Made by a program: the position numbers and the translations under genes | In this document: positions 32,520 through 42,047 of the stretch, piece by piece | Numbering within the stretch: position 1 is the first letter of the stretch | Layout of the letters: the number at the start of each line of letters is the position of its first letter | Notes under the pieces: model-generated | Told to the model about the DNA's origin: nothing | The model's input: only the letters and a program-made list of their open reading frames with translations | The model's database searches: none | From: Pseudomonas sp. Q1-7 | Lineage (GTDB): Bacteria > Pseudomonadota > Gammaproteobacteria > Pseudomonadales > Pseudomonadaceae | Length of the DNA stretch: 64,000 bases | NCBI RefSeq assembly: GCF_028010285.1 | Contig: NZ_CP116304.1 | Location: 753,501 to 817,500 of the forward strand | Reading direction: 5' to 3'

Positions 32520-33797
32520 TCAGGCGAGCTCGTCGAAGCACTCGCCGATCAGAGCCAAACCACGCTCCAGGTCCGCATCGCTGACGGTCAGCGGCACGAG
32601 GATGCGCAGGACGTTGTAGTGGGTGCCGCAAGACAGCAGGATCAGGCCTTTTTCCCGGGCCTTGGCGACGACTTTTCCGGTCAGCTCGGCGGCAGGCTTG
32701 GCGGTGTCGCCGCCTTCGAACAGTTCCACGGCGACCATGGCGCCGAGGTTGCGCACATCCACCAGGCTGTTGTGGCGCTCGCCGATCTTGCGCAGGCCGG
32801 CAGTAAGGATTTCACCCACAGACTTGGCGCGATCCAGCAGTTTCTCGCTCTCGAAGGCTTCGATCACCGCCAGGGCAGCAGCGCAGGAGATGGGGCTGCC
32901 GGCATAGGTGCCGCCCAGGCCGCCCGGGGCCACGGCGTCCATCAACTCGGCGCGGCCAGCCACGCCCGCCAGGGGGAAGCCACCGGCGATGGATTTGGCG
33001 AAGGTGGTCAGGTCGGCGGCGACGCCCATCTGCTCCATGGCGAAGAAGGTGCCGGTGCGGCCAGCGCCGGTTTGCACTTCGTCGGCGATGAGGACGATGC
33101 CGTGCTGGTCGCACAGGGCGCGCAGGCGGGCCATGAAGTCTTTCGGCGCGACATTGAAGCCGCCTTCGCCCTGTACGGGCTCGAGGATGATGGCGGCGAT
33201 GTCGCTGGGAGCGGCGTCGTTCTTGAAGATGCGTTCGATGCTGGCGATGGCGTCATCACTGGACACGCCATGCACCGGGTTCGGGTACTGGGCGCGGTAG
33301 ATGCCGCCCGGCATCAGGCCCATGCCGGCGGAGTACGGCACTACCTTGCCAGTCAGGGACAGGGTGTAGTGGGTGCGGCCGTGGTAGGCGCCGGTGAAGG
33401 CGATTACACCAGCGCGGCCGGTGGCAGCGCGGGCGATCTTGATGGCGTTCTCGACGGCTTCGGCGCCGGTGGTCACCAGCAGGGTTTTCTTCTCGAAATC
33501 GCCCGGCACCCGTTGGTTGAGCTTTTCCGCCAGGGCCACGTAGGGCTCGTAGCCGAAGACGTGGAAGCAGGTGTGGGTCAGCTTGGCCAGTTGCTCCTGG
33601 ACTGCCGCCATGATCTTCGGGTGCAGGTGGCCGGTGTTGAGCACGGCGATACCGCCGGCGAAGTCCAGGTATTCACGGCCTTCCACGTCCCAGACGGTGG
33701 CGTTCTCGGCACGCTCGGCATAGATCTGGTGGATCTGGCCGACGCCACGGGGGATGGCGGCCATACGGCGTTGTTGCAGGCTCTGGTTGGTGTTCAT
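32520..33797 (-). CDS. gabT: 4-aminobutyrate / 5-aminovalerate aminotransferase
   Basis: This class III PLP aminotransferase of 425 residues has the PLP region TTGAEAVENAIKIARAATGR, the IIADEVQTGAGRTG-type motif (LIADEVQTGAGRTGT) and the Schiff-base Lys in TTFAKSIAGGFPLAG. It transfers the amino group of GABA or 5-aminovalerate to 2-oxoglutarate, giving succinate or glutarate semialdehyde. The ATG at 33797 follows GGGAG. The glaH-lhgO neighbourhood argues that 5-aminovalerate (a DavT-like role) is the physiological substrate, but both activities are common in this family. It follows gabD after 139 bp that include a hairpin. Confidence 0.93.
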   Translation of the reverse strand: MNTNQSLQQRRMAAIPRGVGQIHQIYAERAENATVWDVEGREYLDFAGGIAVLNTGHLHPKIMAAVQEQLAKLTHTCFHVFGYEPYVALAEKLNQRVPGDFEKKTLLVTTGAEAVENAIKIARAATGRAGVIAFTGAYHGRTHYTLSLTGKVVPYSAGMGLMPGGIYRAQYPNPVHGVSSDDAIASIERIFKNDAAPSDIAAIILEPVQGEGGFNVAPKDFMARLRALCDQHGIVLIADEVQTGAGRTGTFFAMEQMGVAADLTTFAKSIAGGFPLAGVAGRAELMDAVAPGGLGGTYAGSPISCAAALAVIEAFESEKLLDRAKSVGEILTAGLRKIGERHNSLVDVRNLGAMVAVELFEGGDTAKPAAELTGKVVAKAREKGLILLSCGTHYNVLRILVPLTVSDADLERGLALIGECFDELA

Positions 33798-33883
33798 GCT
33801 TGCTCCCAGGTTACGTGTTTCGCTGGACGAAACGGTCCTCGTGCCGAGGTGCCGGCCCGTCCGAGGTGAATAGTGAGTCACGC

Positions 33884-33915
33884 CCCCTCTGGCGCGGGTG
33901 GGCGCTCCAGAGGGG
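33884..33915. promoter_or_regulatory. Inverted repeat between gabD and gabT
   Basis: CCCCTCTGG and CCAGAGGGG form a perfect 9-bp stem just after the gabD stop. No T-run follows on the minus strand, so it is more likely an RNA-stability or processing hairpin than a full terminator. Confidence 0.5.
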
Positions 33916-33936
33916 CCGGTTGTCGCTCTGCCGCGC

Positions 33937-35385
33937 TTACACGCCGATGCAGAGGTATTTGATCTCCAGGTAGTCATCGATGCCGTACTTGGAGCCTTCA
34001 CGGCCCAGGCCCGATGCCTTGACGCCGCCGAAGGGCGCCACTTCGTTGGAGATGATCCCGGTGTTGATGCCGACGATGCCGTACTCCAGGGACTCGGCCA
34101 CGCGGAATACGCGGCCCAGGTCGCGGGCATAGAAGTAGGCGGCGAGGCCGTATTCGGTGTCGTTGGAGAAGGCGATGACCTCGTCTTCGTCCTTGAAGCG
34201 GAACAGCGGCGCCAGAGGGCCGAAGGTCTCTTCCTTGGCCACGGCAGCGTTTTTCGGCACGTCTACCAGCACGGTAGGCTCGAAGAAGGTGCCGCCCAGG
34301 GCATGGGGCTTGCCGCCGGAAACGACGCGGGCGCCCTTGGAGACGGCGTCTTCAATGTGCTCCTGTACCTTGGCCACCGCCTTGGCGTCGATCAGCGGGC
34401 CGGTGGTGATGCCATCCTCCAGGCCGTTGCCGATTTTCAGCTTGGCCACGGCGGCGGTGAGCTTGTCGACGAAGGCGTCGTACACGCCGTCCTGCACGTA
34501 CAGGCGGTTGGCGCAGACGCAGGTCTGGCCGTTGTTGCGGTACTTGGAGATGAGCGCACCTTCCACGGCCGCGTCCAGGTCCGCATCATCGAAGACGATG
34601 AAGGGCGCGTTGCCGCCCAGCTCCAGGGACACTTTTTTGATGTCCTTGGCGCACTCGGCCATCAGTTGGCGGCCAATTTCGGTGGAGCCGGTGAAGGTCA
34701 GCTTGCGCACGATGGGGTTGCTGGTCAGTTCGCCGCCCACTTCGCCAGCGGAGCCGGTGACCACGCTGAGCACGCCCTTGGGAATGCCGGCGCGTTCGGC
34801 CAGCTCGGCCAGGGCCAGGGCGGAGTACGGGGTCTGGGAGGCGGGCTTGAGCACCATGGTGCAGCCGGCGGCCAGGGCCGGTCCGGCCTTGCGGGTGATC
34901 ATCGCGGAAGGGAAGTTCCACGGGGTAATGGCCGCGGTGACGCCGATGGGCTGCTTGATCACCATCAGGCGCTTGTCGGCCTGGTGGCCGGGGATCATGT
35001 CGCCATAGACGCGCTTGGCTTCTTCGCCGAACCATTCGAGGAAGGAGGCCGCGTAGGCGATTTCGCCGCGGGATTCCACCAGGGGTTTGCCCTGCTCCAG
35101 GGTCATCAGGCGGGCCAGGTCTTCCTGGTTCTGCATCATCAGCTCGAACCAGCGGCGCAGGCGGTTGGCGCGGTCTTTGGCGGTGAGCGCACGCCAGGCC
35201 GGCAGTGCGCGCTCGGCGGCCTCAATGGCGCGGCGGGTTTCGGCGACGCCCATTTTCGGCACGCTGCCGATCAGCTCGCCGGTGGCGGGGTTGTTCACCT
35301 TGAGGGTCTGGCCGTTGTCGGCATCGACCCAGGCACCGTCTACATAGGCCTGCTGGCGGAACAGGCTGGAGTCTTTCAGTTGCAC
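33937..35385 (-). CDS. gabD: Succinate / glutarate semialdehyde dehydrogenase
   Basis: This enzyme of 482 residues is a GabD/DavD-type ALDH with TPWNFPSAMITRKAGPALAA, the general-base Glu in SLELGGNAPFIVFDD and the catalytic Cys in NNGQTCVCANRLYV. It oxidises succinate semialdehyde to succinate, or glutarate semialdehyde to glutarate, using NAD(P). The start is set here at GTG 35385 (VQLKDSSLFRQQAY), because GAGG lies nine bases before it and the family starts at QLKD. An ATG at 35394 is the alternative but has its Shine-Dalgarno adjacent. In this operon the product glutarate would feed GlaH directly. Confidence 0.93.
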   Translation of the reverse strand: MQLKDSSLFRQQAYVDGAWVDADNGQTLKVNNPATGELIGSVPKMGVAETRRAIEAAERALPAWRALTAKDRANRLRRWFELMMQNQEDLARLMTLEQGKPLVESRGEIAYAASFLEWFGEEAKRVYGDMIPGHQADKRLMVIKQPIGVTAAITPWNFPSAMITRKAGPALAAGCTMVLKPASQTPYSALALAELAERAGIPKGVLSVVTGSAGEVGGELTSNPIVRKLTFTGSTEIGRQLMAECAKDIKKVSLELGGNAPFIVFDDADLDAAVEGALISKYRNNGQTCVCANRLYVQDGVYDAFVDKLTAAVAKLKIGNGLEDGITTGPLIDAKAVAKVQEHIEDAVSKGARVVSGGKPHALGGTFFEPTVLVDVPKNAAVAKEETFGPLAPLFRFKDEDEVIAFSNDTEYGLAAYFYARDLGRVFRVAESLEYGIVGINTGIISNEVAPFGGVKASGLGREGSKYGIDDYLEIKYLCIGV

Positions 35386-35422
35386 GCTTGTCATCCTCAA
35401 TGGGGGCGGCGGTGGCGACGGC

Positions 35423-36673
35423 TCAGCCGGCGGCCCGCTGCTCGTTGTCGGTGGCTTTGATGCTGAATTTTCCGCCGGTCGCGGCGATCTGCTCGCGGAC
35501 CTTGTCGACGATGTGGGCGCCGATGGGAATCGCGGAGGTGGCGGCGGGAGACGGCGCGTTGCACACGTTCACGCTGCGCGGGGTGTTGACGAAGAGGAAG
35601 TCGTCGATGAGCTTGCCGTCGCGAGAAACCGCCTGGGCACGCACGCCGGCCGGGTACTCGGTGAGGTCAGCCTTGGTGATGCTGGGGCAATACTTCTGCA
35701 CTTCCTTGAGGTAACCGCCCTTGAACAGGGAGTTCTTCATTTCGATCAGGCCGGGACGCAGGTTCTTCGCCAGCACCTTGAGGATGCCGGGGGACGTCAG
35801 GGTCTCGAACAGGTCGGAGACAGAGATATCGGACTTGCGGTAGCCCTCGCGTTTCATCGCCAGTACGGCGTTGGGGCCGACGGTGACGGTGCCGTCGATC
35901 ATCCGGGTCAGGTGCACGCCGAGGAACGGCATGGACGGGTCCGGGATCGGGTAGATCAGGTGGTTGACGATCTGGTTGTGCTGCTTGGGCAGCAGGTAGT
36001 ACTCGCCACGGAACGGGCAGATGATGAAATTCGGCTCGATACCGAGCATGCGCACTACGCGGTCGGCCATCAGCCCCGAGCAAGTGATCAGATAGCGGCT
36101 GCGGAACTCGTCGGTGCGGGTGCGCACGACGACTTCATCGGCACGCTCGTCGAGGCCGGTGACTTCGGCGCTGTAGTGGATCTCGCCACCGGCGCCCTGG
36201 AACTCGCGGCCCATGGCGGCGGTGACTTCGGCATAACTGACGATGCCGCTGGAAGGCACGAAGATGCCGCCCATGCCGACGATGTTCGGCTCACGCTCGC
36301 GCAGTTCGGCGGTGGACAGCCAGTAACGCTCCAGGCCGTTGGCTGCGGTGCGTTCCCAAAGCGCCTTCATGCGCTCCATTTCCAGCTCGTTGGTGGCCAC
36401 CAGCAGCTTGCCGCACTCGTCATAGCGGATGCCGTGCTTGCTGCAGAAGGCCTTGGTGGCCTTGTTGCCTTCCAAGCAGAACTTCGCCTTGAGGCTGCCG
36501 GGGGTGTAGTAGACGCCGGCGTGAATCACGCCGCTGTTGTGGCCGGTCTGGTGCCGGGCCGGGCCGGATTCCTTCTCCAGGAGGAGAACCTTGGCGTCCG
36601 GGTAAACCTGCATCAGCTGCATAGCCGTGGACATGCCCACGATGCCGCCGCCGACGATGATGAAATCGTACAC
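35423..36673 (-). CDS. lhgO: L-2-hydroxyglutarate dehydrogenase/oxidase
   Basis: This FAD protein of 416 residues has the N-terminal dinucleotide motif DFIIVGGGIVGMSTAMQL, HQTGHNSGVIHAGVYYTPGS and FRGEYYLLPKQHNQIVNHLI, all typical of LhgO. It oxidises L-2-hydroxyglutarate, the product of GlaH, to 2-oxoglutarate and passes electrons to the quinone pool at the inner membrane. The start is a GTG at 36673 giving VYDFIIVGGG, with GAGG nine bases upstream. A TTG at 36691 would add six residues. It lies between glaH and gabD in the same order as E. coli csiD-lhgO-gabD. Confidence 0.93.
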   Translation of the reverse strand: MYDFIIVGGGIVGMSTAMQLMQVYPDAKVLLLEKESGPARHQTGHNSGVIHAGVYYTPGSLKAKFCLEGNKATKAFCSKHGIRYDECGKLLVATNELEMERMKALWERTAANGLERYWLSTAELREREPNIVGMGGIFVPSSGIVSYAEVTAAMGREFQGAGGEIHYSAEVTGLDERADEVVVRTRTDEFRSRYLITCSGLMADRVVRMLGIEPNFIICPFRGEYYLLPKQHNQIVNHLIYPIPDPSMPFLGVHLTRMIDGTVTVGPNAVLAMKREGYRKSDISVSDLFETLTSPGILKVLAKNLRPGLIEMKNSLFKGGYLKEVQKYCPSITKADLTEYPAGVRAQAVSRDGKLIDDFLFVNTPRSVNVCNAPSPAATSAIPIGAHIVDKVREQIAATGGKFSIKATDNEQRAAG

Positions 36674-36777
36674 AGTCGCTACCTCACGCAAAGGCGCTGA
36701 AAATCGTTATTCGGTCGAACCCTTGTAGCGGGTACACCGAAGGGCTGCCCGCGGCAGCCCCCGTCGCGTTTCATGGA

Positions 36778-37755
36778 TTATTGACCACGCTGGTAACGCG
36801 GCTTCTCGTAGCTGATGTAGCCACGCTGGCGCATCAGTTCGCGACGCAGGCCCTCGTGGGGGATGAAGCGGTCGCGGCCATGGAGCCAGAAGAGGTTGTT
36901 GATCAGGAGGAAGCTGCCCACCGGCACCGGCACGGAGAGCTTCTGCGGGCTGGCCTCCAGAGACTCGGACAGGGCGTTCAGCCAGATTCCTTCCTCGAAG
37001 TTCTCCGGCTGCACGAACTGGTCGATGTAACGCATGGTCGGACGGCCCACGGCATCGGTGTCGAACACCGGGTGGAACACGTCCTCGGTGACCTTCTTGC
37101 TCGGCGGCGCGGTCCAGCGCATTTCACGGCGGGCCAGGGGGTGGCTGAAGAAAGCGTCGCACTGCTCCCAATCGTCCAGGTGCAGGATCAGGGAGTTGCC
37201 ACCCTCCATGTTCTTCTCGTCGATCTTCAGCATCAGCACGTAGTCGGTGATCTGGTTCACGAAGGTGCCGTCGTTGTGCAGCTCCATTACGCGGTGGGGC
37301 TGACGCAGGTAGCTGTCGGAGTTGTCGGTATTGACCACCACGAAGCGGGCGTAGAACTGGCCACTCATGGCGTCGTAGTTGGAGCGGCCAATCAGGTGGG
37401 CGCAGGCGGTGGTGAATTTCACCATGTCCTCGGCCTGGCTCACGTCATCCAGCCCCATCGGGGTGATCAGCATGCCGCCGGTGCCACGGTCAAGGATGGT
37501 GTTCAGCAGCACCGGGCGCAGGGTGCCTTCGCAGAGGTCGTCGAGAATCTGGCCAAAGCGAAACCGCAGGAAGGATTTGTACTCCAGAGCCTGCACCGGC
37601 CACTCGCTCACGGTCTTGACGAAGGCTTCGACGGTTTCCCGGGCGAAGGTGATCTCGAGCAGGCGCGGCGACTGCTGGGACGGTTCGACGGTGAACCCAC
37701 GGGTCTCCAGCGGCAACGGCATCACAAGGTTCTCGATCTTCGTAAAGGCGTTCAT
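36778..37755 (-). CDS. glaH: Glutarate 2-hydroxylase (Fe(II)/2-oxoglutarate dioxygenase)
   Basis: The 325-residue protein is a CsiD/GlaH orthologue. The iron ligands H160 and D162 lie in [11 protein letters not shown]292 lies in [10 protein letters not shown], and R311 in RRELMRQRG fits the 2-oxoglutarate-binding Arg. It hydroxylates glutarate to L-2-hydroxyglutarate with O2 and 2-oxoglutarate, giving succinate and CO2. The ATG at 37755 gives the family-normal length. It is the first gene of the operon and faces glaR across a ~185-bp AT-rich divergent promoter region. Longer in-frame sequence upstream is promoter DNA. Confidence 0.95.
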   Translation of the reverse strand: MNAFTKIENLVMPLPLETRGFTVEPSQQSPRLLEITFARETVEAFVKTVSEWPVQALEYKSFLRFRFGQILDDLCEGTLRPVLLNTILDRGTGGMLITPMGLDDVSQAEDMVKFTTACAHLIGRSNYDAMSGQFYARFVVVNTDNSDSYLRQPHRVMELHNDGTFVNQITDYVLMLKIDEKNMEGGNSLILHLDDWEQCDAFFSHPLARREMRWTAPPSKKVTEDVFHPVFDTDAVGRPTMRYIDQFVQPENFEEGIWLNALSESLEASPQKLSVPVPVGSFLLINNLFWLHGRDRFIPHEGLRRELMRQRGYISYEKPRYQRGQ

Positions 37756-37833
37756 GGCGGTTTCCTGGCAAAGAGGGGGGGGCGACAGGCCCGTTGGGTG
37801 GCGGGCGAGCAAAAAATATCGCCACAACATAAG

Positions 37834-37845
37834 AATGTCTACATT
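37834..37845. promoter_or_regulatory. Candidate GlaR operator in the glaH-glaR divergent region
   Basis: AATGT-CT-ACATT is a perfect inverted repeat in the AT-rich spacer between glaH and glaR. A second repeat, AAACGA...TCGTTT, spans 37852-37874. GntR/FCD regulators bind short palindromes in such divergent regions. Which one is used cannot be told from sequence. Confidence 0.4.
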
Positions 37846-37939
37846 TTTTAAAAACGAAAATAAAACGCTCGTTTGCCCACTATTTCTCGACAAAAAGACG
37901 TTTGGGTATGATTCGCAAAACGATTTGAGGAACTGCACC

Positions 37940-38629
37940 TTGGAAGCACTCGCCCCTCGCCAGAACTCGGCATTCAGTGGGTACGAGCGACTCAAGCAGG
38001 ACATCATCCGTGGCGTGTTCAAACCCGGTGAGAAGCTGCTGATGAGTACCCTGAAGGATCGCTACGATCTGGGCGTGGGCCCTCTGCGGGAAGCCCTTTC
38101 GCAACTGGTGGCGGAGAAGCTGGTGGTCGCCATCAGCCAGAAGGGCTACCGCGTGGCGCCCATGTCTCTGGAAGAGCTGAAGGACATCTACGACGCCCGC
38201 GCCAACCTGGAAGCGATGATCGTCAGCCTGGCCATCGAGCGCGGCGACGATGCCTGGGAAGCCCAGGTCCTGGCCCACTCTCACACCCTGGCCAAGGTGA
38301 TGGAAGTGAAGACCCGCGAACAGCGCCTGGATATCTGGGACCAGCGTCATAAGGCCTTTCACACCGCCATCGCTGCCGGGTGCGGCTCCAAGCACCTGCT
38401 TCAGGCCCGCACCTACCTGTTCGATCAGGCGGAACGCTACCGCCACCTCTGGCTGACCCAGACGGTGTTCTCCGAAGAGGCCCTGGAGCGCAAGCGGCAG
38501 GAGCACGCCGCCCTGGTGGACGCCATCCTCGCCCGCAACGCCGCCCGCGCCAGCGAAATGATGCGCAACCACCTGATGACCCCCGTGCCGATCATCGCCG
38601 ATATCATGCAGGCCGACGCCGGGCACTGA
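37940..38629 (+). CDS. glaR: GntR-family repressor of the glutarate operon
   Basis: The 229-residue protein is CsiR/GlaR-like. It has a winged helix at residues ~12-75 ([40 protein letters not shown]), then an FCD ligand domain with [20 protein letters not shown] and [20 protein letters not shown]. In related systems it represses glaH-lhgO and is released by glutarate. The start is a TTG at 37940 with GAGGA eight bases upstream. No ATG fits the family start. A weak start codon may keep repressor levels low. It is divergent from glaH, unlike E. coli where csiR follows gabP. Confidence 0.88.
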   Translation: MEALAPRQNSAFSGYERLKQDIIRGVFKPGEKLLMSTLKDRYDLGVGPLREALSQLVAEKLVVAISQKGYRVAPMSLEELKDIYDARANLEAMIVSLAIERGDDAWEAQVLAHSHTLAKVMEVKTREQRLDIWDQRHKAFHTAIAAGCGSKHLLQARTYLFDQAERYRHLWLTQTVFSEEALERKRQEHAALVDAILARNAARASEMMRNHLMTPVPIIADIMQADAGH

Positions 38630-39021
38630 GTAGGGTGCGTTACCGAGATACAAGGCAACGCACCAAAGCACCAATGCCGGTGCGTTGCCCTGCGGGTAAC
38701 GGCACCCTACATGCCCGCCGGATCACGTAGGGTGCGTTACCGAGCACCGAGGCAACGCACCAAAGCACCAATGCCAATGCGCTGCCCTTCGGGTAACGGC
38801 ACCCGACATGCCCGCCGGACTACGTAGGGTGCGTTACCGAGGTACGAGGCAACGCACCATAACCGTCAATGCCGGTGCGTTGCCCTGCGGGTAACGGCAC
38901 CCGACATGCCCGCCGGACTACGTAGGGTGCGTTACCGAGGCACGAGGCAACGCACCGAGGCAACGCACCAAACCGTCAATGCCAGGGCACTGCCCTTCGG
39001 GTAACGGCACCCGGCATGCCT
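38630..39021. repeat. Four tandem ~97-bp nested-palindrome repeats
   Basis: Units begin with GTAGGGTGCGTTACCGAG at 38630, 38727, 38824 and 38922, a period of 97-98 bp. Each unit has outer arms TAGGGTGCGTTACC / GGTAACGGCACCC and inner arms GGCAACGCACC / GGTGCGTTGCC, so each transcript would fold into a long two-stage hairpin. In the last unit GAGGCAACGCACC is duplicated and the right inner arm has drifted. The array fills the gap between glaR and the NCS1 permease gene. Confidence 0.9.
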
Positions 39022-39195
39022 CCACGCCCACGCCAAGTAGGCATCAACGCCCTCGCCTTGCCTTCCGGATCAGCACCGATCGGCGCTGATGTACACCAAA
39101 GCGCAAAAACACGTGCGCCAAACGCCAATCCTGCCAGCCGGCTTTTCCTTACCGTTTCAGGGGGCTTCCCCCTCAACACAACAAGAGAAACGGTC

Positions 39196-40524
39196 ATGGC
39201 TGGAACACTTTCGAACGATCATTCATCCCCCGGACAATCCGTGCCGGAGGCCCAGCGCCTCGGTCGCGGCTCCCTCACCATGGCCTGGTGGGGCATCTGC
39301 AGCGCGATGTTCTACCTGGTGGTGGCCGCCGCCCTGGCCATGGGTTACGGCACCTGGAACGCACTGATCGGCCTGGTGTTGTCGGTGGTCAGTTACGGCG
39401 CCATCAACGCCGTGCTGTCCCGTCACGCCATCGCTAGCGGACTGTCGGTGGCGCAGTTTTCCCAGGTGCTGTTCGGACGCAGCGGCGCGGCCCTGGCCAC
39501 GCTGATCTTCAGCGCCACAGCCATTTACTACGGCGTGTTCGAAGGCTCGGTGATGGCGGTCGCCCTGCATCACTACCTGCCCTCCGTTTCGCTGCCCCTG
39601 GCCTTCCTGCTGGTGGTGACCTACAGCATTCTGCTGATCTTCGGTAACGCCATGCGCTGGCTGGACAAGCTCAACGGTCTACTGCTGCCCTTCTACCTGC
39701 TGGGCCTGGCCGCGGCGGTGGTCATGGCCATCGATGAGTACGGCTACTCCTCCGCCTGGCTGGAACTGGCTCCGGCTGGCGGCCCGGTGCCCAACGGCTG
39801 GTGGAACTGCTTCACCTATTTCATGGGCATCTGGGTGCTGATGATGTTCACCTGGGACTACGCCCGCTACGGCAAGCAGGAGGACAGCTGCTACCACGCG
39901 CGGATCAACTTCGGCATGCCCTTCTACGCTGTCGCCTTCCTGCTCAATGGCCTGGTGGGAATCTTCCTTGCCGCCACCATTCCCACCGAGGGCGGGCTGT
40001 CGGAAGTCTCAGTAGTGCTGGCCATCGTGCAACTGATGGGGTTGTCCGGGCTGCTCTTCGTGTGGATCAGCCAAACCCGCATCAATACCGGCAACTTCTA
40101 CCTCGCCGTCACCAACCTCCAGGCCTTCTCCGGCCATCTGGGACTGGGCCGCGTGCCCTACGCGGCCTGGGCCGTGGCGACCGGGGTGCTGGCCTACCTG
40201 CTGATGCGCTTCGACGTCTTCAGCTATCTCCTCCAGGCCCTGTCCTATCAAAGCCTGTTCATCGTCGGCTGGGTGGCCATCGCTCTCGCCCACCTGCTGG
40301 CGACCCGAGGCCCACGCTACGGCCAGGGCGAGTTGCCGGCCTTCCGCGCCCGAGGCCTGCTGGCGTGGCTCGTCTCGGCCCTGGCAGGCATCGGCCTGCA
40401 CCTCTCCGATGACAGCACCCTGGCCACCGCCTCTGCGCCTGCTGCCTTCGTCATCGCCTTCCTCGGCTACCTGGCCGTCCCCGTGCTGATGCGTCGCAAC
40501 CATCCCCAGAGCGACTTCGGCTGA
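39196..40524 (+). CDS. NCS1-family permease (cytosine/hydantoin-type)
   Basis: The product is 442 residues with about twelve predicted membrane helices. It shows CodB-like NCS1 features: RLGRGSLTMAWWGICSAMFY at the first helix and FTYFMGIWVLMMFTWDYARY in the middle. NCS1 proteins import nucleobases, hydantoins or related heterocycles by cation symport. The ATG at 39196 follows AAGAGAAA. It is co-oriented with the porin-like gene and hyuB-hyuA, so a cyclic amide (hydantoin, 5-oxoproline or similar) is a reasonable substrate guess, but the exact solute is unknown. Confidence 0.82.
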   Translation: MAGTLSNDHSSPGQSVPEAQRLGRGSLTMAWWGICSAMFYLVVAAALAMGYGTWNALIGLVLSVVSYGAINAVLSRHAIASGLSVAQFSQVLFGRSGAALATLIFSATAIYYGVFEGSVMAVALHHYLPSVSLPLAFLLVVTYSILLIFGNAMRWLDKLNGLLLPFYLLGLAAAVVMAIDEYGYSSAWLELAPAGGPVPNGWWNCFTYFMGIWVLMMFTWDYARYGKQEDSCYHARINFGMPFYAVAFLLNGLVGIFLAATIPTEGGLSEVSVVLAIVQLMGLSGLLFVWISQTRINTGNFYLAVTNLQAFSGHLGLGRVPYAAWAVATGVLAYLLMRFDVFSYLLQALSYQSLFIVGWVAIALAHLLATRGPRYGQGELPAFRARGLLAWLVSALAGIGLHLSDDSTLATASAPAAFVIAFLGYLAVPVLMRRNHPQSDFG

Positions 40525-40587
40525 TTCCCGGCCGCCCCGGCGGCGGCCCTCCTCACCTCAAACGACAAGAACCACCCGGAGCGGTCC

Positions 40588-41763
40588 ATGCACCTGCAAC
40601 GCACTCGGCTTACCTCGATTTTCACCATCCTGCTCGCTACCGGCCTGGCCCAGCCTGCCGCCGCCGTACCGATCACCGACAACCTCGACCTCGGCGGCGC
40701 GCTGCGCGGTCGGTTGGACTACGATCCCGACCGGGACATCTCCAAGTTCAGCTTCGACACCTTCTTCCTCACCGCCGACTACCGGTCGGACACCTGGATC
40801 GCCGCCGCCAAGTACCGCTTCTACGGCGACGCCTACCCCTACGAGTACACCGACGACGTGGGCGACATCGCCTTTGCCGAGTACGCCTGGGTCGGCTACC
40901 GCTTCACCCCCGAGCAGCAACTGCAGGTGGGCCAGACTGCCGTGCCCTTCGGCCTCGCGCCGTATTTCGGCAGCACCTTCTTCGAGACTCTGGGCAACGT
41001 GATCGGCCTGGAGGACACCCAGAGCATCGGCTTCAAGTACCTCGCCAGACGCGGCGAGTGGGACCTGCAAGCCGCGTACTACCCCATTCCCGCCGAGCAG
41101 GGCCGGGGCACCAGCCGCGGCGGACGCACCTACGGCACCAGCGTCGCCACGGCGGACGACTACGTGGTGGACGGCAGCGACAACCATGAACAGGACATGC
41201 TCGTCGGCCGCCTCGCCCATCACTACGACGCGGGGGACTGGAGCGGGGAGCTGGGTGCGTCGCTGTTGGCTTCCTCCCTGGAGAACCAGGACACCGATCG
41301 CGACGGCCGGCGCCTCGCCGCCGCCCTCCATGTCACCGCCCAGAACGGCCCCTGGGGTGTTCAGCTCCAGGCGGCACGGCAACGGATGACTCCGGAGAAC
41401 CCCGGCGACGATCGCCTGGTGAGCTTCGGCGCTTTCGACGGCACCTTCAACGTCGCGGCCAAAGGCAACCTCTACGTGGCGGACCTGAGCTACAGCGTAC
41501 CGGGCCGTTACGGCTGGTTCTCAGGCATCAAGCTCTATGGCAACTACAGCCTGTTCGACAAGGACGAGCGAGAGTTCCGCGACTCCCAGCGCTTCATCGC
41601 CGGCACCTCCTTCACCCTCGGGCCACTGTGGATCGCCCTGGAGTGGTTGCACGGCAAGAACGACCCCTACATCGGTGGCGGCAGCTACACCCAGAGCCTG
41701 GGCGCGGGCGGTACCGATCACTGGGAAAACCAGCTCTACAGCAACATTGGTTACTACTTCTGA
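40588..41763 (+). CDS. Outer-membrane porin-like protein
   Basis: This 391-residue protein has a signal peptide (hydrophobic core SIFTILLATGLAQ, cleavage after PAAA). It then shows alternating beta strands rich in aromatic residues (LDLGGALRGRLDYDPDRD, WIAAAKYRFYGDAYPYEY, LYSNIGYYF), ending with the C-terminal Phe recognised by the Bam machinery. It resembles phosphate-selective or general porins of Pseudomonas. It likely provides outer-membrane entry for the substrate of the neighbouring permease and hydantoinase-like enzymes. The start is an ATG at 40588, preceded by CGGAGC. The 284 bp that follow contain no gene. Confidence 0.82.
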   Translation: MHLQRTRLTSIFTILLATGLAQPAAAVPITDNLDLGGALRGRLDYDPDRDISKFSFDTFFLTADYRSDTWIAAAKYRFYGDAYPYEYTDDVGDIAFAEYAWVGYRFTPEQQLQVGQTAVPFGLAPYFGSTFFETLGNVIGLEDTQSIGFKYLARRGEWDLQAAYYPIPAEQGRGTSRGGRTYGTSVATADDYVVDGSDNHEQDMLVGRLAHHYDAGDWSGELGASLLASSLENQDTDRDGRRLAAALHVTAQNGPWGVQLQAARQRMTPENPGDDRLVSFGAFDGTFNVAAKGNLYVADLSYSVPGRYGWFSGIKLYGNYSLFDKDEREFRDSQRFIAGTSFTLGPLWIALEWLHGKNDPYIGGGSYTQSLGAGGTDHWENQLYSNIGYYF

Positions 41764-42047
41764 GGGCTTCCAGGTGGCGCAATCGGTATCGCACCGCTCC
41801 CGTACGTTGGCGTAGAGCACAGCGAAACCCAACGATTTTCCGGCTGGACTGAAAATCCCGAGACATTGGGAACGATTTCAATCGCGATGGCGGACCACAG
41901 GTCCGCTCCAACCCCCTGTGCGCCCAAACGCAACAAGGGGTACACCCAGCGACAAGCCAGCCACCCCGCCCCAGCCGTAGCCTTTCCCCCACGGGCCGCC
42001 CCAGCGGCGGCCCTCACCCGAAGCACAAGAAGAAGCATTGGTGCCTT

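Noticed and set aside
32439..35460. Long plus-strand frames opposite gabT and gabD
   Set aside because: They mirror the codon pattern of gabT and gabD and have no domain features of their own.
37756..38022. Extension of glaH upstream to 38022
   Set aside because: It would run through the divergent promoter and into glaR; the ATG at 37755 matches the family start and conserved residue numbering (H160, D162, H292).
38630..39021. CRISPR array
   Set aside because: The units are contiguous 97-bp palindromic repeats without unique spacers, and there are no cas genes nearby.
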